DNA from: JBEICQ01 sp040383885
GTDB taxonomy: Bacteria > Bacteroidota > Bacteroidia > UBA4408
Length of the DNA stretch: 15,761 nucleotides
Reading direction: 5' to 3'
Assembly (NCBI GenBank): GCA_040383885.1
Contig: JBEICQ010000042.1
Span: forward strand, 1 to 15,761
Of the stretch, positions 1 through 6,716 are shown piece by piece (position 1 is the first letter of the stretch; each line of letters begins with the position of its first letter). The notes beneath the pieces are model-generated. The model was not told the DNA's origin and did no database searches. It saw only the letters and a program-made list of their open reading frames with translations. Both the position numbers and the translations under genes were made by a program.

Positions 1-1
1 C

Positions 2-580
2 ATTGTAGAGGTTGCAACCAAAATCAAATCGGACATCATTGTGATGGGTACCCATGGCGTTTCCGGTTTTGAAGAATTTTTTGCCGGCAGCAATGCCTTC
101 AGGGTGGTTAATGATTCTCCTTGTCCGGTTATTACAGTTCAGTCTCATACCACCAAGATGGGATTTTCTGATATTCTGCTTCCCATCGATAATAGTGCAC
201 CCTCAAGGGAAAAGGTGCAATATGCCATTGAACTCGCAAAACATTACGGATCAAGAATCCACCTTCTTGGTATTCTCAGCGTTGAAGAAAATTCCCTTGT
301 TGCCAAGTTTAATATCATATTCGACCAACTCGAAAATTACCTCAAGCAGCACGATATTAAGTATACATCGGAATTGGTTTATGGTGACAGCCTTGCGGCT
401 ATTTCAATGAAGTACGGTAAGAAAATCGGGGCCGATCTGATTGTCATCATGACTGAGCAAGAGGAGAATCTTACCGGATTTATCCTGGGTCCCTTTGCAC
501 AACAAGTTGTGAATCATTCCAAAATTCCGGTGATGAGCATCAGGCCCGCTGCAGATGCAGCACTATCCAACCTGCAATAA
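2..580 (+). CDS. Universal stress protein, tandem UspA domains (5' end missing)
   Basis: The reading frame is open from base 2, so the true start lies upstream of the window. The visible part covers the end of one Usp domain and a complete second one. The first domain has the ATP-binding signature G-x2-G-x9-G-S (GTHG, then AGSN) followed by a typical PCPVITVQ strand. The second begins at about MGFSDILLPIDNS and ends IPVMSIRP. Its matching loop, MTEQEENLTGFILGPF, has lost the G-x2-G-x9-G-[ST] pattern, so it probably does not bind nucleotide in the usual way. Two-domain Usp proteins of about 270-290 residues are common in Bacteroidota, usually cytoplasmic and linked to stress, starvation or redox responses. 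The target is unknown. The gene converges on the histidine kinase with a 26-bp gap. Family assignment is secure, function is not. Confidence 0.88.
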   Translation: MVEVATKIKSDIIVMGTHGVSGFEEFFAGSNAFRVVNDSPCPVITVQSHTTKMGFSDILLPIDNSAPSREKVQYAIELAKHYGSRIHLLGILSVEENSLVAKFNIIFDQLENYLKQHDIKYTSELVYGDSLAAISMKYGKKIGADLIVIMTEQEENLTGFILGPFAQQVVNHSKIPVMSIRPAADAALSNLQ

Positions 581-606
581 ACCAAAAGATTGCCGGCTTG
601 CCGGAG

Positions 607-2526
607 CTAAATTTTCCAGATGATTTCCATACATTCTTCTTTGAGAATGTAGAATTTCAATTCAAATTCGTCCCAATTATTAGGTTCGATTTTCTGTTCT
701 TCAATCTTCTGAAGCCAAAGCACACTTGGGATATCCATCAGAGTGATATTTGGCAGTAATTTGTGACACGCCTTTTTGAACTGAACCCAATCGCGGGCGT
801 TCAGTTTGTCTTCAACCTCTATCAACATTTCCGGAATTTTTGAACGAATGAGTTTCATGATTCCCTTCGTATATCCCTCATCACCACCGGAAATCCTATG
901 CAGGTTCTGGGAAAGCTGAGAAGGCTGCTCCATTGCATTGTTGTCTTTCTTCTTTTTTCTGGAAATATCCTGAAACAAACGAACCATTCCTTCGGGGTTG
1001 ACAGGTTTGGAGAGGTAATAATCGATACCGGCTGCGCGAAAATTTTTCTTATCGTTTTCACCAACATATGCAGAGGTTGCTATAATCGGAACATTGCTGA
1101 ACTTCCTTATGTGTTCACAAGCCTCAATGCCGCTCATGATGGGCATTTGTATATCAAGTAAAACGAAATCAAAGGGATAGGATTTGGCCAGATTTACCGC
1201 ATCCTTTCCGTTGGTGCAGGTGGTTACACCGGCTCCGGCATCAGTAAGAATTTTCTCGGCAAGCAAAAGGTTAATTTCATTGTCTTCTGCAATCAAAACT
1301 TTGGCACCCTGAAGGGCGTTTGCTCCTATGGCGTTAAAAACCAATGGCTTGTTTATTTCCCCGAAATACCTTTCCGTTGTTACCTCAAAATAAAAGCATG
1401 TACCTTCTCCTTCTTTTGATTCAACATGAAGATCGCTACCCATCAGTTGCAGCAGCTGCTTGCAGATAGACAAACCCAAACCTGTTCCCCCGTACTTCCT
1501 GTAATCATCCGTATGTGCCTGACGATATCCTTCAAAAATATCAGGCAAAAGATCTTTAGGAATACCAATGCCGGTATCCCTTACTTCAAATTTAATTGTG
1601 GCATCATCGTCTGTGATGGAACATATGTCCATGTTCAACCTTACATACCCTTTTTCCGTAAATTTTAATGCGTTCCCCAGAAGATTCAGCAATACTTGAA
1701 GAATTCTGCCCGCATCTCCCAGCAAAGGCATATCAGAAAAAGAATCCCCGATAAACTCCAGTGAAATCCCTTTTTCATTCGCATTCATGAGAAACATCGA
1801 TTGTAAGTCAGTGCTTATCTCCCTTAGACAAAATGGAATTTTTTCAATGGTAAAATGACCTGAATCCAACTTAGACAAATCCAAAATATCGTTTATCAGG
1901 TTGTTCAGATGAAGCGATGTTTTGTGTATTAATTCAGCATATTTTTTCTCGGCTATCTCGGGCATATATTTTAAAAGAACTTCGGAAAATCCGATAATCC
2001 CATTCAGCGGAGTCCTTATCTCATGTGACATCCGAGCCAAAAAATGCTCCCGATCTCGTATGGAATTTTCGGTCAGGGCTTTGGCCTTTTCCAGGTCAGT
2101 TAAAGCTCTGTGAAGCCGCTTAAGATTAAGATCACCCATTCTGTTGGCTAAATCCAGTTCTTTTTCGGTATTGGTTAGTCGGGTAATATCTGTGGCAAAA
2201 ATCACATATAAATTACCTCCGAATTCGGGAGGAAGTGGCTTGGTTAAAAATTTATAAACCAATGTATCCCCATTCCGCTTCACATGCTTGTAACGCCCTT
2301 TAAAAGTTTGTTGAGTGCCTAAATGCACAAGATATTCTTCAATATTTACCTGTTCTCTGGCCAAGACAGATGACAGATGAGTATCAGGATGATATTCAAG
2401 ATTCTCAAAAATAATTTCTGAAGCTTTCTGGTTCATATCCTTGATGATTCCCATATGGTCATGCACAAGAACCAATCCCGGATACACTTCAAAGATTAAA
2501 TGATAGGCCTCGTTTTTGACAATCAT
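607..2526 (-). CDS. Hybrid sensor histidine kinase (PAS-HisKA-HATPase-REC-HPt)
   Basis: A 639-residue cytoplasmic phosphorelay protein with no signal peptide or membrane segment. In order: a PAS-like sensor (about 8-118); a coiled linker (about 118-160); HisKA with phospho-acceptor H168 in MSHEIRTPLNG; HATPase_c with N box near 281-289, DTGIGIP at 317-323, an F box near 331 and GGTGLGLS at 346-353; a receiver domain with acidic pair E414/D415, phospho-acceptor D458 (LLDIQMP), T484 and K507; a KKKK linker near 524; and a C-terminal helical HPt domain starting ISGGDEGY, with likely phospho-histidine H588 in ACHKLLPN. All catalytic residues are present, so an H-D-H relay inside one chain is plausible. 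The final acceptor is not in this window: no response regulator or output gene is adjacent. It is transcribed divergently from the T9SS protein gene, with 45 bp between starts. The stimulus is unknown; a soluble PAS domain suggests an internal signal. Confidence 0.95.
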   Translation of the reverse strand: MIVKNEAYHLIFEVYPGLVLVHDHMGIIKDMNQKASEIIFENLEYHPDTHLSSVLAREQVNIEEYLVHLGTQQTFKGRYKHVKRNGDTLVYKFLTKPLPPEFGGNLYVIFATDITRLTNTEKELDLANRMGDLNLKRLHRALTDLEKAKALTENSIRDREHFLARMSHEIRTPLNGIIGFSEVLLKYMPEIAEKKYAELIHKTSLHLNNLINDILDLSKLDSGHFTIEKIPFCLREISTDLQSMFLMNANEKGISLEFIGDSFSDMPLLGDAGRILQVLLNLLGNALKFTEKGYVRLNMDICSITDDDATIKFEVRDTGIGIPKDLLPDIFEGYRQAHTDDYRKYGGTGLGLSICKQLLQLMGSDLHVESKEGEGTCFYFEVTTERYFGEINKPLVFNAIGANALQGAKVLIAEDNEINLLLAEKILTDAGAGVTTCTNGKDAVNLAKSYPFDFVLLDIQMPIMSGIEACEHIRKFSNVPIIATSAYVGENDKKNFRAAGIDYYLSKPVNPEGMVRLFQDISRKKKKDNNAMEQPSQLSQNLHRISGGDEGYTKGIMKLIRSKIPEMLIEVEDKLNARDWVQFKKACHKLLPNITLMDIPSVLWLQKIEEQKIEPNNWDEFELKFYILKEECMEIIWKI

Positions 2527-2543
2527 TTAAATGTGTAATTTTG
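2515..2543 (+). promoter_or_regulatory. Bacteroidota-type promoter for the T9SS modular protein
   Basis: TAATTTTG at 2536-2543 matches the -7 consensus TAnnTTTG exactly. A TTTG at 2515-2518 could be the -33 element, but the spacer is 17 bp, a little shorter than the usual 19-21. Transcription would start near 2550, giving a leader of about 20 nt before the ATG at 2572. The -33 part lies inside the 5' end of the divergent kinase gene. Confidence 0.5.
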
Positions 2544-2571
2544 ACACCATATTACGAAAAAATCTGAACAC

Positions 2572-4959
2572 ATGAAAAAAAACAACTTTTTGCTGCTCGG
2601 CCTATTGATTCTCCTGAACCTGAGCAGCCAGGCACAAACCTTTAAACTGCATTCCGATTATCTGACTGACTGGTATGGTCCCGGCATTGTATTAACTCCT
2701 GATATACCGGGCTATCCCTCAGTAACATTGCAGGCTGAAACCATTGGCGACAAATTTGTGATTGAAGCAGACAACAGCTACAACAAATGGAAAAATCAGG
2801 GAAGCGACCCGCTCACTTATCTCAATGTACCTGATACTTTTGTGTTTATTCCCAACGCCGGTAATATGGCAAACAATATGCTGTCTGTCCCAACCATTAC
2901 CGGGCAGTACTATACCACACGATTGCACAACCTCGGTTACCAGTCCACCAGAGCCGTGGTGATGAAAACCACGCTTGCACCCACCGGAATTTTATCAGTT
3001 TCTCAAAGTCCAACAGGAAATCCCATTTCCGGAACCCAGGTAGCACTCAGCATCACAACAGGAACAAGGAGTCCGGAAGAGCATTTTTATGTTCGCTACA
3101 GTACAAACAATTTCAGCACCTCTCAGGTGGCTGAGTTTGTCTTTCAAGGCCCCGGCTCCACTTCAGGCATTGCCTCAATCCCTTCCGGATCAGCCGGTAC
3201 TAATACCTCATACTATATTTTCAGTTCCACTGTTGTTCTTCAAAATGGAACAAACAATATAGATTATGATCTGATCACGCTCAGGCAAAACAACAACCAA
3301 AACCAGAATTATTCATTTACCACCGTTAATCCTGTTACAACTGCAGCCATCACCTTCCGCGTAAACATGTCTTCAGAAACCCTCTCCGCTCAGGGAGTGC
3401 GCCTAACAGGTTCGTTTTTCAACTGGACCCTCGACTCTGCGCAAACCATCATGAATCCTGTGGGCAATGGTGTTTTCGAAAAAACTGTAAGTCTTGATAC
3501 TACACTGGTTGTTCAATACAAGTTTATCAATGGCGCCATCTTCGCAGCAGAAGAAACTGTGCCTTCCGCCTGCGGTGTAGCCAATAATGTAAGCACTTTC
3601 GACCGGCAGATCGCAGTTCCCAATGTTTCCACCACACTGCCAACTGTTTGTTTCAGTTCATGCACAAACTGCCCTGCTCCCCCACTCGTGCCGGTTACCT
3701 TCAGGGTGAACATGTCGCAACAAACTGTTTCACCTCAAGGAGTTCGTTTAACAGGTTCATTCTTTAATTGGTCATTAGACTCTGCCCTCACGATCATGTC
3801 GCCCGCAGGAAATGGCGTATATGAAAAAACTGTCCTGATTGATTCCACAACAACTGTTCAGTATAAGTTTGTGAATGGCAGCACCTTTACCCAGCAGGAA
3901 ATTGTTCCTCAGGCATGCGGCATAAACAATGGTGTTGGCGGTTTCGACAGGCAGATTGTGGTGCCTGAAGGACCCACCTTTGTGCTAACGGTATGCTTCG
4001 GTGCATGCGACAATTGTCCTTTTTTGGTTCCGGTAACTTTCCGGGTGAATATGTCTTTACAAACCCCATCTCCACAGGGCGTGAGGCTAACCGGTTCCTT
4101 TGTTAACTGGACCCTCGACTCTGCCCAGACCATCATGAATCCTGTGGGCAATGGTGTTTTCGAAAAAACTGTAAGTCTTGATACTACACTGGTTGTTCAA
4201 TACAAGTTTATCAATGGCGCCATCTTCGCAGCAGAAGAAACTGTGCCTTCTGCCTGCGGTGTAGCCAATAATGTAAGCTCTTTCGACCGACAGATCGCAG
4301 TTCCCAATACTGCAAGTGTATTGCCAACGGTGTGTTTTGGGTCCTGTACCAATTGTCCTTCCGCAGTTTTTGTTCCTGTTACCTTCAGGGTGGACATGAG
4401 TGAAACACCTGCAGGTCCGGACGGTGTAAGGCTTGCCGGAAGCTTCAATAACTGGACTCTCGGCGACTCCAGCCTCATGGTACCAACAGGAAATGGAATC
4501 CATGAAAAAACACTTTTACTCGATACCAGCCTCAGTGTGCAATACAAATTTGTGAACGGACTAACCTTTTCGTTTCAGGAGAGCGTACCTCAGACTTGTG
4601 GCGTTCCCGACGGATTCCAAGGATTCAATCGCATCCTCCCGGTTCCCAATGTGGCTACTACCCTTCCGGCAGTTTGTTATTCATCATGTGCGGCCTGCCT
4701 TACTGTTGGTACAAAGGTTTCTGCATTATCTGCAGTAAAACTTTTCCCCAATCCTGCTGCTAAAGAGCTGTTTCTTCAAAACCTCACCGGGGTGCAGCAA
4801 ATTGAAGTATTCAACAGAAGTGGACAAAAGGTTTTTGCTTCCCAACCCGAATCAACAGATATACTGAGCATTCCAGTTTCCGGATTCGCATCAGGTATTT
4901 ATCTGGTTAGGATTACCTCAGGCTCAGATGTGAGCTGGCAGAAGTTCAGCAAGCAATAA
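2572..4959 (+). CDS. Secreted T9SS protein with four starch-binding-like modules
   Basis: A 795-residue exported protein. The start is fixed by a classical signal peptide (MKKNNFLLLGLLILLNLSSQAQ, cleavage near residue 22). Residues 23-255 form a beta-rich N-terminal region of a kind seen in Bacteroidota secreted proteins; I cannot name a domain. Four modules of about 110 residues follow, starting at 260, 375, 488 and 603. Each has V/I-TFRV[ND]MS, GVRL[TA]GSF.NW, VQYKF[IV]NG, VP..CG and a closing C..C or C..C..C cluster. The pattern resembles CBM20/CBM48-type E-set modules that bind starch or glycogen; that ligand is inferred from fold resemblance only. Four conserved cysteines per module suggest disulfides. 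Residues 722-795 (LFPNPAAKELFLQ ... GIYLVRITSG) are a type A T9SS sorting tail, so the protein should cross the outer membrane and be anchored or released. No catalytic domain is visible. Likely role: polysaccharide binding or adhesion at the cell surface. Confidence 0.88.
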   Translation: MKKNNFLLLGLLILLNLSSQAQTFKLHSDYLTDWYGPGIVLTPDIPGYPSVTLQAETIGDKFVIEADNSYNKWKNQGSDPLTYLNVPDTFVFIPNAGNMANNMLSVPTITGQYYTTRLHNLGYQSTRAVVMKTTLAPTGILSVSQSPTGNPISGTQVALSITTGTRSPEEHFYVRYSTNNFSTSQVAEFVFQGPGSTSGIASIPSGSAGTNTSYYIFSSTVVLQNGTNNIDYDLITLRQNNNQNQNYSFTTVNPVTTAAITFRVNMSSETLSAQGVRLTGSFFNWTLDSAQTIMNPVGNGVFEKTVSLDTTLVVQYKFINGAIFAAEETVPSACGVANNVSTFDRQIAVPNVSTTLPTVCFSSCTNCPAPPLVPVTFRVNMSQQTVSPQGVRLTGSFFNWSLDSALTIMSPAGNGVYEKTVLIDSTTTVQYKFVNGSTFTQQEIVPQACGINNGVGGFDRQIVVPEGPTFVLTVCFGACDNCPFLVPVTFRVNMSLQTPSPQGVRLTGSFVNWTLDSAQTIMNPVGNGVFEKTVSLDTTLVVQYKFINGAIFAAEETVPSACGVANNVSSFDRQIAVPNTASVLPTVCFGSCTNCPSAVFVPVTFRVDMSETPAGPDGVRLAGSFNNWTLGDSSLMVPTGNGIHEKTLLLDTSLSVQYKFVNGLTFSFQESVPQTCGVPDGFQGFNRILPVPNVATTLPAVCYSSCAACLTVGTKVSALSAVKLFPNPAAKELFLQNLTGVQQIEVFNRSGQKVFASQPESTDILSIPVSGFASGIYLVRITSGSDVSWQKFSKQ
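3421..3624 (+). repeat. Near-identical 204-bp direct repeat, copy A (module 1)
   Basis: This segment matches 4105-4308 at 199 of 204 bases by eye, with no gap. The two copies are 684 bp apart, exactly two modules. The five differences are two near the start (gcgcaaacc against gcccagacc) and three in the last third. Only one changes an amino acid (Thr to Ser). Confidence 0.9.
4105..4308 (+). repeat. Near-identical 204-bp direct repeat, copy B (module 3)
   Basis: Partner of 3421-3624. Identity falls sharply on both sides: upstream the module starts differ at many codons, and downstream GTTTCCACCACA in copy A is replaced by ACTGCAAGTGTA. The intervening module 2 does not share the high identity, which points to gene conversion between modules 1 and 3 or a recent two-module rearrangement. 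Confidence 0.9.
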
Positions 4960-4964
4960 AAAGG

Positions 4965-4993
4965 AATCCCCCGGAGACGGGGGATTTTTTTTT
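4965..4993 (+). terminator. Strong intrinsic terminator after the T9SS modular gene
   Basis: A perfect 9-bp stem AATCCCCCG / CGGGGGATT with a GAGA tetraloop, followed by a run of nine T (4985-4993). It begins five bases after the stop codon of the T9SS gene. The T-run also supplies the first bases of the next promoter. Confidence 0.93.
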
Positions 4994-5021
4994 GAGGATC
5001 CCAAAAGAGGTTCTATATTTG
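4991..5021 (+). promoter_or_regulatory. Promoter of tRNA-His (TTTG-N19-TATATTTG)
   Basis: TTTG at 4991-4994, a 19-bp spacer and TATATTTG at 5014-5021 fit the Bacteroidota primary sigma factor consensus in both boxes and in spacing. Transcription should start about 5027, some 9 nt before the tRNA. The -33 box is formed by the last T residues of the upstream terminator. Confidence 0.8.
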
Positions 5022-5035
5022 CACTCCCAATAAAC

Positions 5036-5110
5036 GGTGGATGTAGCTCAGCAGGTTAGAGCATCAGATTGTGGTTCTGAGGGTCGTCGGTTCGAGCCCG
5101 ATCTTCCACC
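5036..5110 (+). tRNA. tRNA-His (anticodon GTG)
   Basis: A full cloverleaf can be drawn. Acceptor stem 5037-5043 with 5103-5109, D stem GCTC/GAGC, anticodon stem TCAGA/TCTGA around loop TTGTGGT (anticodon 5071-5073 = GTG), five-base variable loop, T stem GTCGG/CCGAT around TTCGAGC. The His-specific extra G at -1 (5036) is encoded and faces C73 (5110), the known identity pair for histidyl-tRNA synthetase. CCA is not encoded; CCC follows. The acceptor stem has a T-T mismatch at the sixth pair (5042 with 5104), where A would be expected at 5104. Otherwise it looks functional, with its own promoter and terminator. Confidence 0.95.
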
Positions 5111-5119
5111 CCCTTTTAC

Positions 5120-5144
5120 AAGCCGGCTTTCGCCGGCTTTTTTT
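5120..5144 (+). terminator. Terminator after tRNA-His, shared with convergent yicC end
   Basis: Stem AAGCCGGC / GCCGGCTT (8 bp) with a TTTC loop, then T at 5138-5144. It lies between the tRNA and the convergent stop codon of yicC (5143-5145). It is a good terminator for the tRNA. On the minus strand the hairpin is followed by TTGTAAAA, so it is weaker for yicC. Confidence 0.85.
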
Positions 5145-6021
5145 ATAAAATATTATTGAGTTGCTCTTTTATCTTCTCCAAATCATCTTTCATCTCCACT
5201 ACTTTCTTCTGCATGTCGGCATCTGCAGCCTTTGAACCAATGGTATTGATTTCCCTGCCTATTTCCTGACTAATAAATCCGAGCTTTCGTCCACTGGACG
5301 GCAAGGCCATGGTCTCAAGGAAATAAGCAAGATGTGTGCGCAGCCTTGTCTTTTCCTCTGTAATGTCAAGCTTTTCCATGTAGTAAAGCACTTCCTGTTC
5401 AAAGCGATTTTCGTCGAGCTTGATATCGGCAGAAAGAGTTTGAACATGTTGTTTCAATCGCTGTCGAACTGCCTGCATGCGAAGTTTATCCAAGTCTTCA
5501 ATCTCACCCAGTGCGTTGGAAAGGGAAGTAATCAGTGTATGAAATGCATTGAAAAGCTGAGCACCCTCAGCCAACCTGAATTGGTCAAAATGTTGAATTG
5601 CGGAATGAAGAATCCCTTCAAACTGAGACCAGTCATTTTCATCCATGCTCATTTTCTCAGGTCGAAAAACTTCAGGTATTCTGAAAACGGCATCTATTAC
5701 CGTCTTTTCAGCGATCCCGTTCATATCGGCAAAGTCCTTGAAAGCCTTTACATACTGATTGGCCAGCGTAGCATTAAAATATGCGCCTGACTCTGTCTCA
5801 GAGGCTCCTGAATAAACAGCAAGACTTACTTTGCCTCTTTCAACATGCTTTGTAAGAAGTGACCTGATCTCACCTTCTTTTTCATTCAATACCTGTGGCA
5901 ATCGTAGGGAAAGGTCGAGTCCCTTGCTATTGAGTGACCTGATCTCAAGCTCAATTTGTTTGCCCTGAAAAACGCCCTGGCTCCGACCGACACCGGTCAT
6001 TGATTTCATTAAATTTTTCAT
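5143..6021 (-). CDS. yicC: YicC/YloC family endoribonuclease
   Basis: 292 residues, the normal length for the family. The N-terminal signature KSMTGVGRS, then EIRSLNSKGLDLSLRLP, a charged helical middle, and the highly conserved C-terminus GRKLGFISQEIGREINTIGSKAADADM with the closing helix EMKDDLEKIKEQLNNIL identify it. YicC of E. coli and YloC of Bacillus have been described as RNA endonucleases acting on small RNA or mRNA; the target here is unknown. Met1 and Met5 are both possible starts, and the family usually begins directly at M-x-S-M-T-G, so the first four residues may be extra. The PnuC-type gene is 59 bp upstream on the same strand, so co-transcription is possible. In many bacteria yicC precedes gmk, but there is no gmk here; tRNA-His is convergent. 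Confidence 0.94.
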   Translation of the reverse strand: MKNLMKSMTGVGRSQGVFQGKQIELEIRSLNSKGLDLSLRLPQVLNEKEGEIRSLLTKHVERGKVSLAVYSGASETESGAYFNATLANQYVKAFKDFADMNGIAEKTVIDAVFRIPEVFRPEKMSMDENDWSQFEGILHSAIQHFDQFRLAEGAQLFNAFHTLITSLSNALGEIEDLDKLRMQAVRQRLKQHVQTLSADIKLDENRFEQEVLYYMEKLDITEEKTRLRTHLAYFLETMALPSSGRKLGFISQEIGREINTIGSKAADADMQKKVVEMKDDLEKIKEQLNNIL

Positions 6022-6080
6022 CTTATATTTTTACAAAGGAAAGAAAATGAAGCCGTGTGTAAATATGATACAACCGGATT

Positions 6081-6653
6081 TCATCTTTTTTCCTGTGAGG
6101 CAACAAGCGCCTTGCTCCACAACACATAGCCTGCAACAGCCATCACCACATAAGCCAGGAAAAGAAAGGCTGTTGGATACATCTGCCTGCTGAGGAACCA
6201 TGCTACCGAAACGGAATCGATCAGGATCCAAAGCAACCAATTTTGGAGGTATTTTTTTACTGCCATCCAGGTGGCATATATACTAAAGATGGTGAGCGTA
6301 GCATCAAGAAATGGCTGATCGGCATCAGAGAACTTCAGAAACAAGTAAGCGGTGCACATGGCAGAAGGCAGAAGTAAACCTACATGCAGCATGAATTGCT
6401 TTACCGGTAAATGTGTGATGCCATCAATTTTTTCGCGGGAAATTGACCATAGGTACCAACCCTGTACGGCAACTACCATGTAAAAAACCTGCAGACAAGC
6501 CTCCAGGTAGAGTCTGTGCTGAGCAAAAACCAAAACATAAAGCAGGCTGCCGACGAAAGCAAAATACCAGCACCAGCGCTTGTGCAGGGCTGCACCACAA
6601 ACATAAATAATGTTACTGATGGCCGCAATCGTCTCAATATGACTAAAGTTCAT
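6081..6653 (-). CDS. pnuC: PnuC-family vitamin transporter
   Basis: The start chosen is the ATG at 6651-6653, giving 190 residues, typical of PnuC. An open frame extends upstream to 6911, but that part has no PnuC similarity and overlaps the divergent gene. Visible features: six to seven hydrophobic helices, the early motif ETIAAISNIIYVCGAAL, VVAVQGWYLWS in the middle and the conserved NWLLWILIDSVSVAWFL near the C-terminus, where the family places its substrate-contacting tryptophans. PnuC proteins move nicotinamide riboside by facilitated diffusion, with phosphorylation inside the cell as the trap; relatives in Bacteroidota carry thiamine (PnuT). Neither a kinase gene, a TonB receptor nor a thiamine riboswitch is beside it: only 63 bp separate it from the divergent gene. 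The substrate is therefore open between nicotinamide riboside and another vitamin. Confidence 0.88.
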   Translation of the reverse strand: MNFSHIETIAAISNIIYVCGAALHKRWCWYFAFVGSLLYVLVFAQHRLYLEACLQVFYMVVAVQGWYLWSISREKIDGITHLPVKQFMLHVGLLLPSAMCTAYLFLKFSDADQPFLDATLTIFSIYATWMAVKKYLQNWLLWILIDSVSVAWFLSRQMYPTAFLFLAYVVMAVAGYVLWSKALVASQEKR

Positions 6654-6716
6654 TAATAAAGGCCTGAGCCTTGCAAAGAAAGAATGAAATTTTGTATCAT
6701 TGAAAAAAAAAGAAAA

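Larger units (their letters stand above)
3349..4698 (+). repeat. Array of four coding repeats (about 340 bp period)
   Basis: Four in-frame modules at 3349-3672, 3694-4017, 4033-4356 and 4378-4698, each encoding one beta-sandwich unit with the same order of motifs. Modules 2 and 4 are clearly diverged from the others in DNA and protein. Modules 1 and 3 share a nearly identical core, listed separately. Confidence 0.85.

Noticed and set aside
589..605. CCGGCTTGCCGG between the Usp and kinase genes as a bidirectional terminator
   Set aside because: The stem is only four usable base pairs (the fifth would leave a two-base loop), and there is no clean T-run on either side.
4087..4547. Open frames of 116 and 138 codons on the minus strand inside the T9SS modular gene
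   Set aside because: They are antisense shadows of the repeated modules: the similar peptides recur at each module because the sense repeats do, and none has recognisable domains or an initiation context.
5332..5790. 152-codon plus-strand frame opposite yicC
   Set aside because: It is antisense to a well-conserved gene, has no family features, and its composition is that of a reverse complement.
6684..6716. Upstream ATG at 6684 as start of the small exported protein
   Set aside because: It would place MKFCIIEKKRK before the signal peptide, and the A-rich leader just before 6717 fits Bacteroidota translation starts better.
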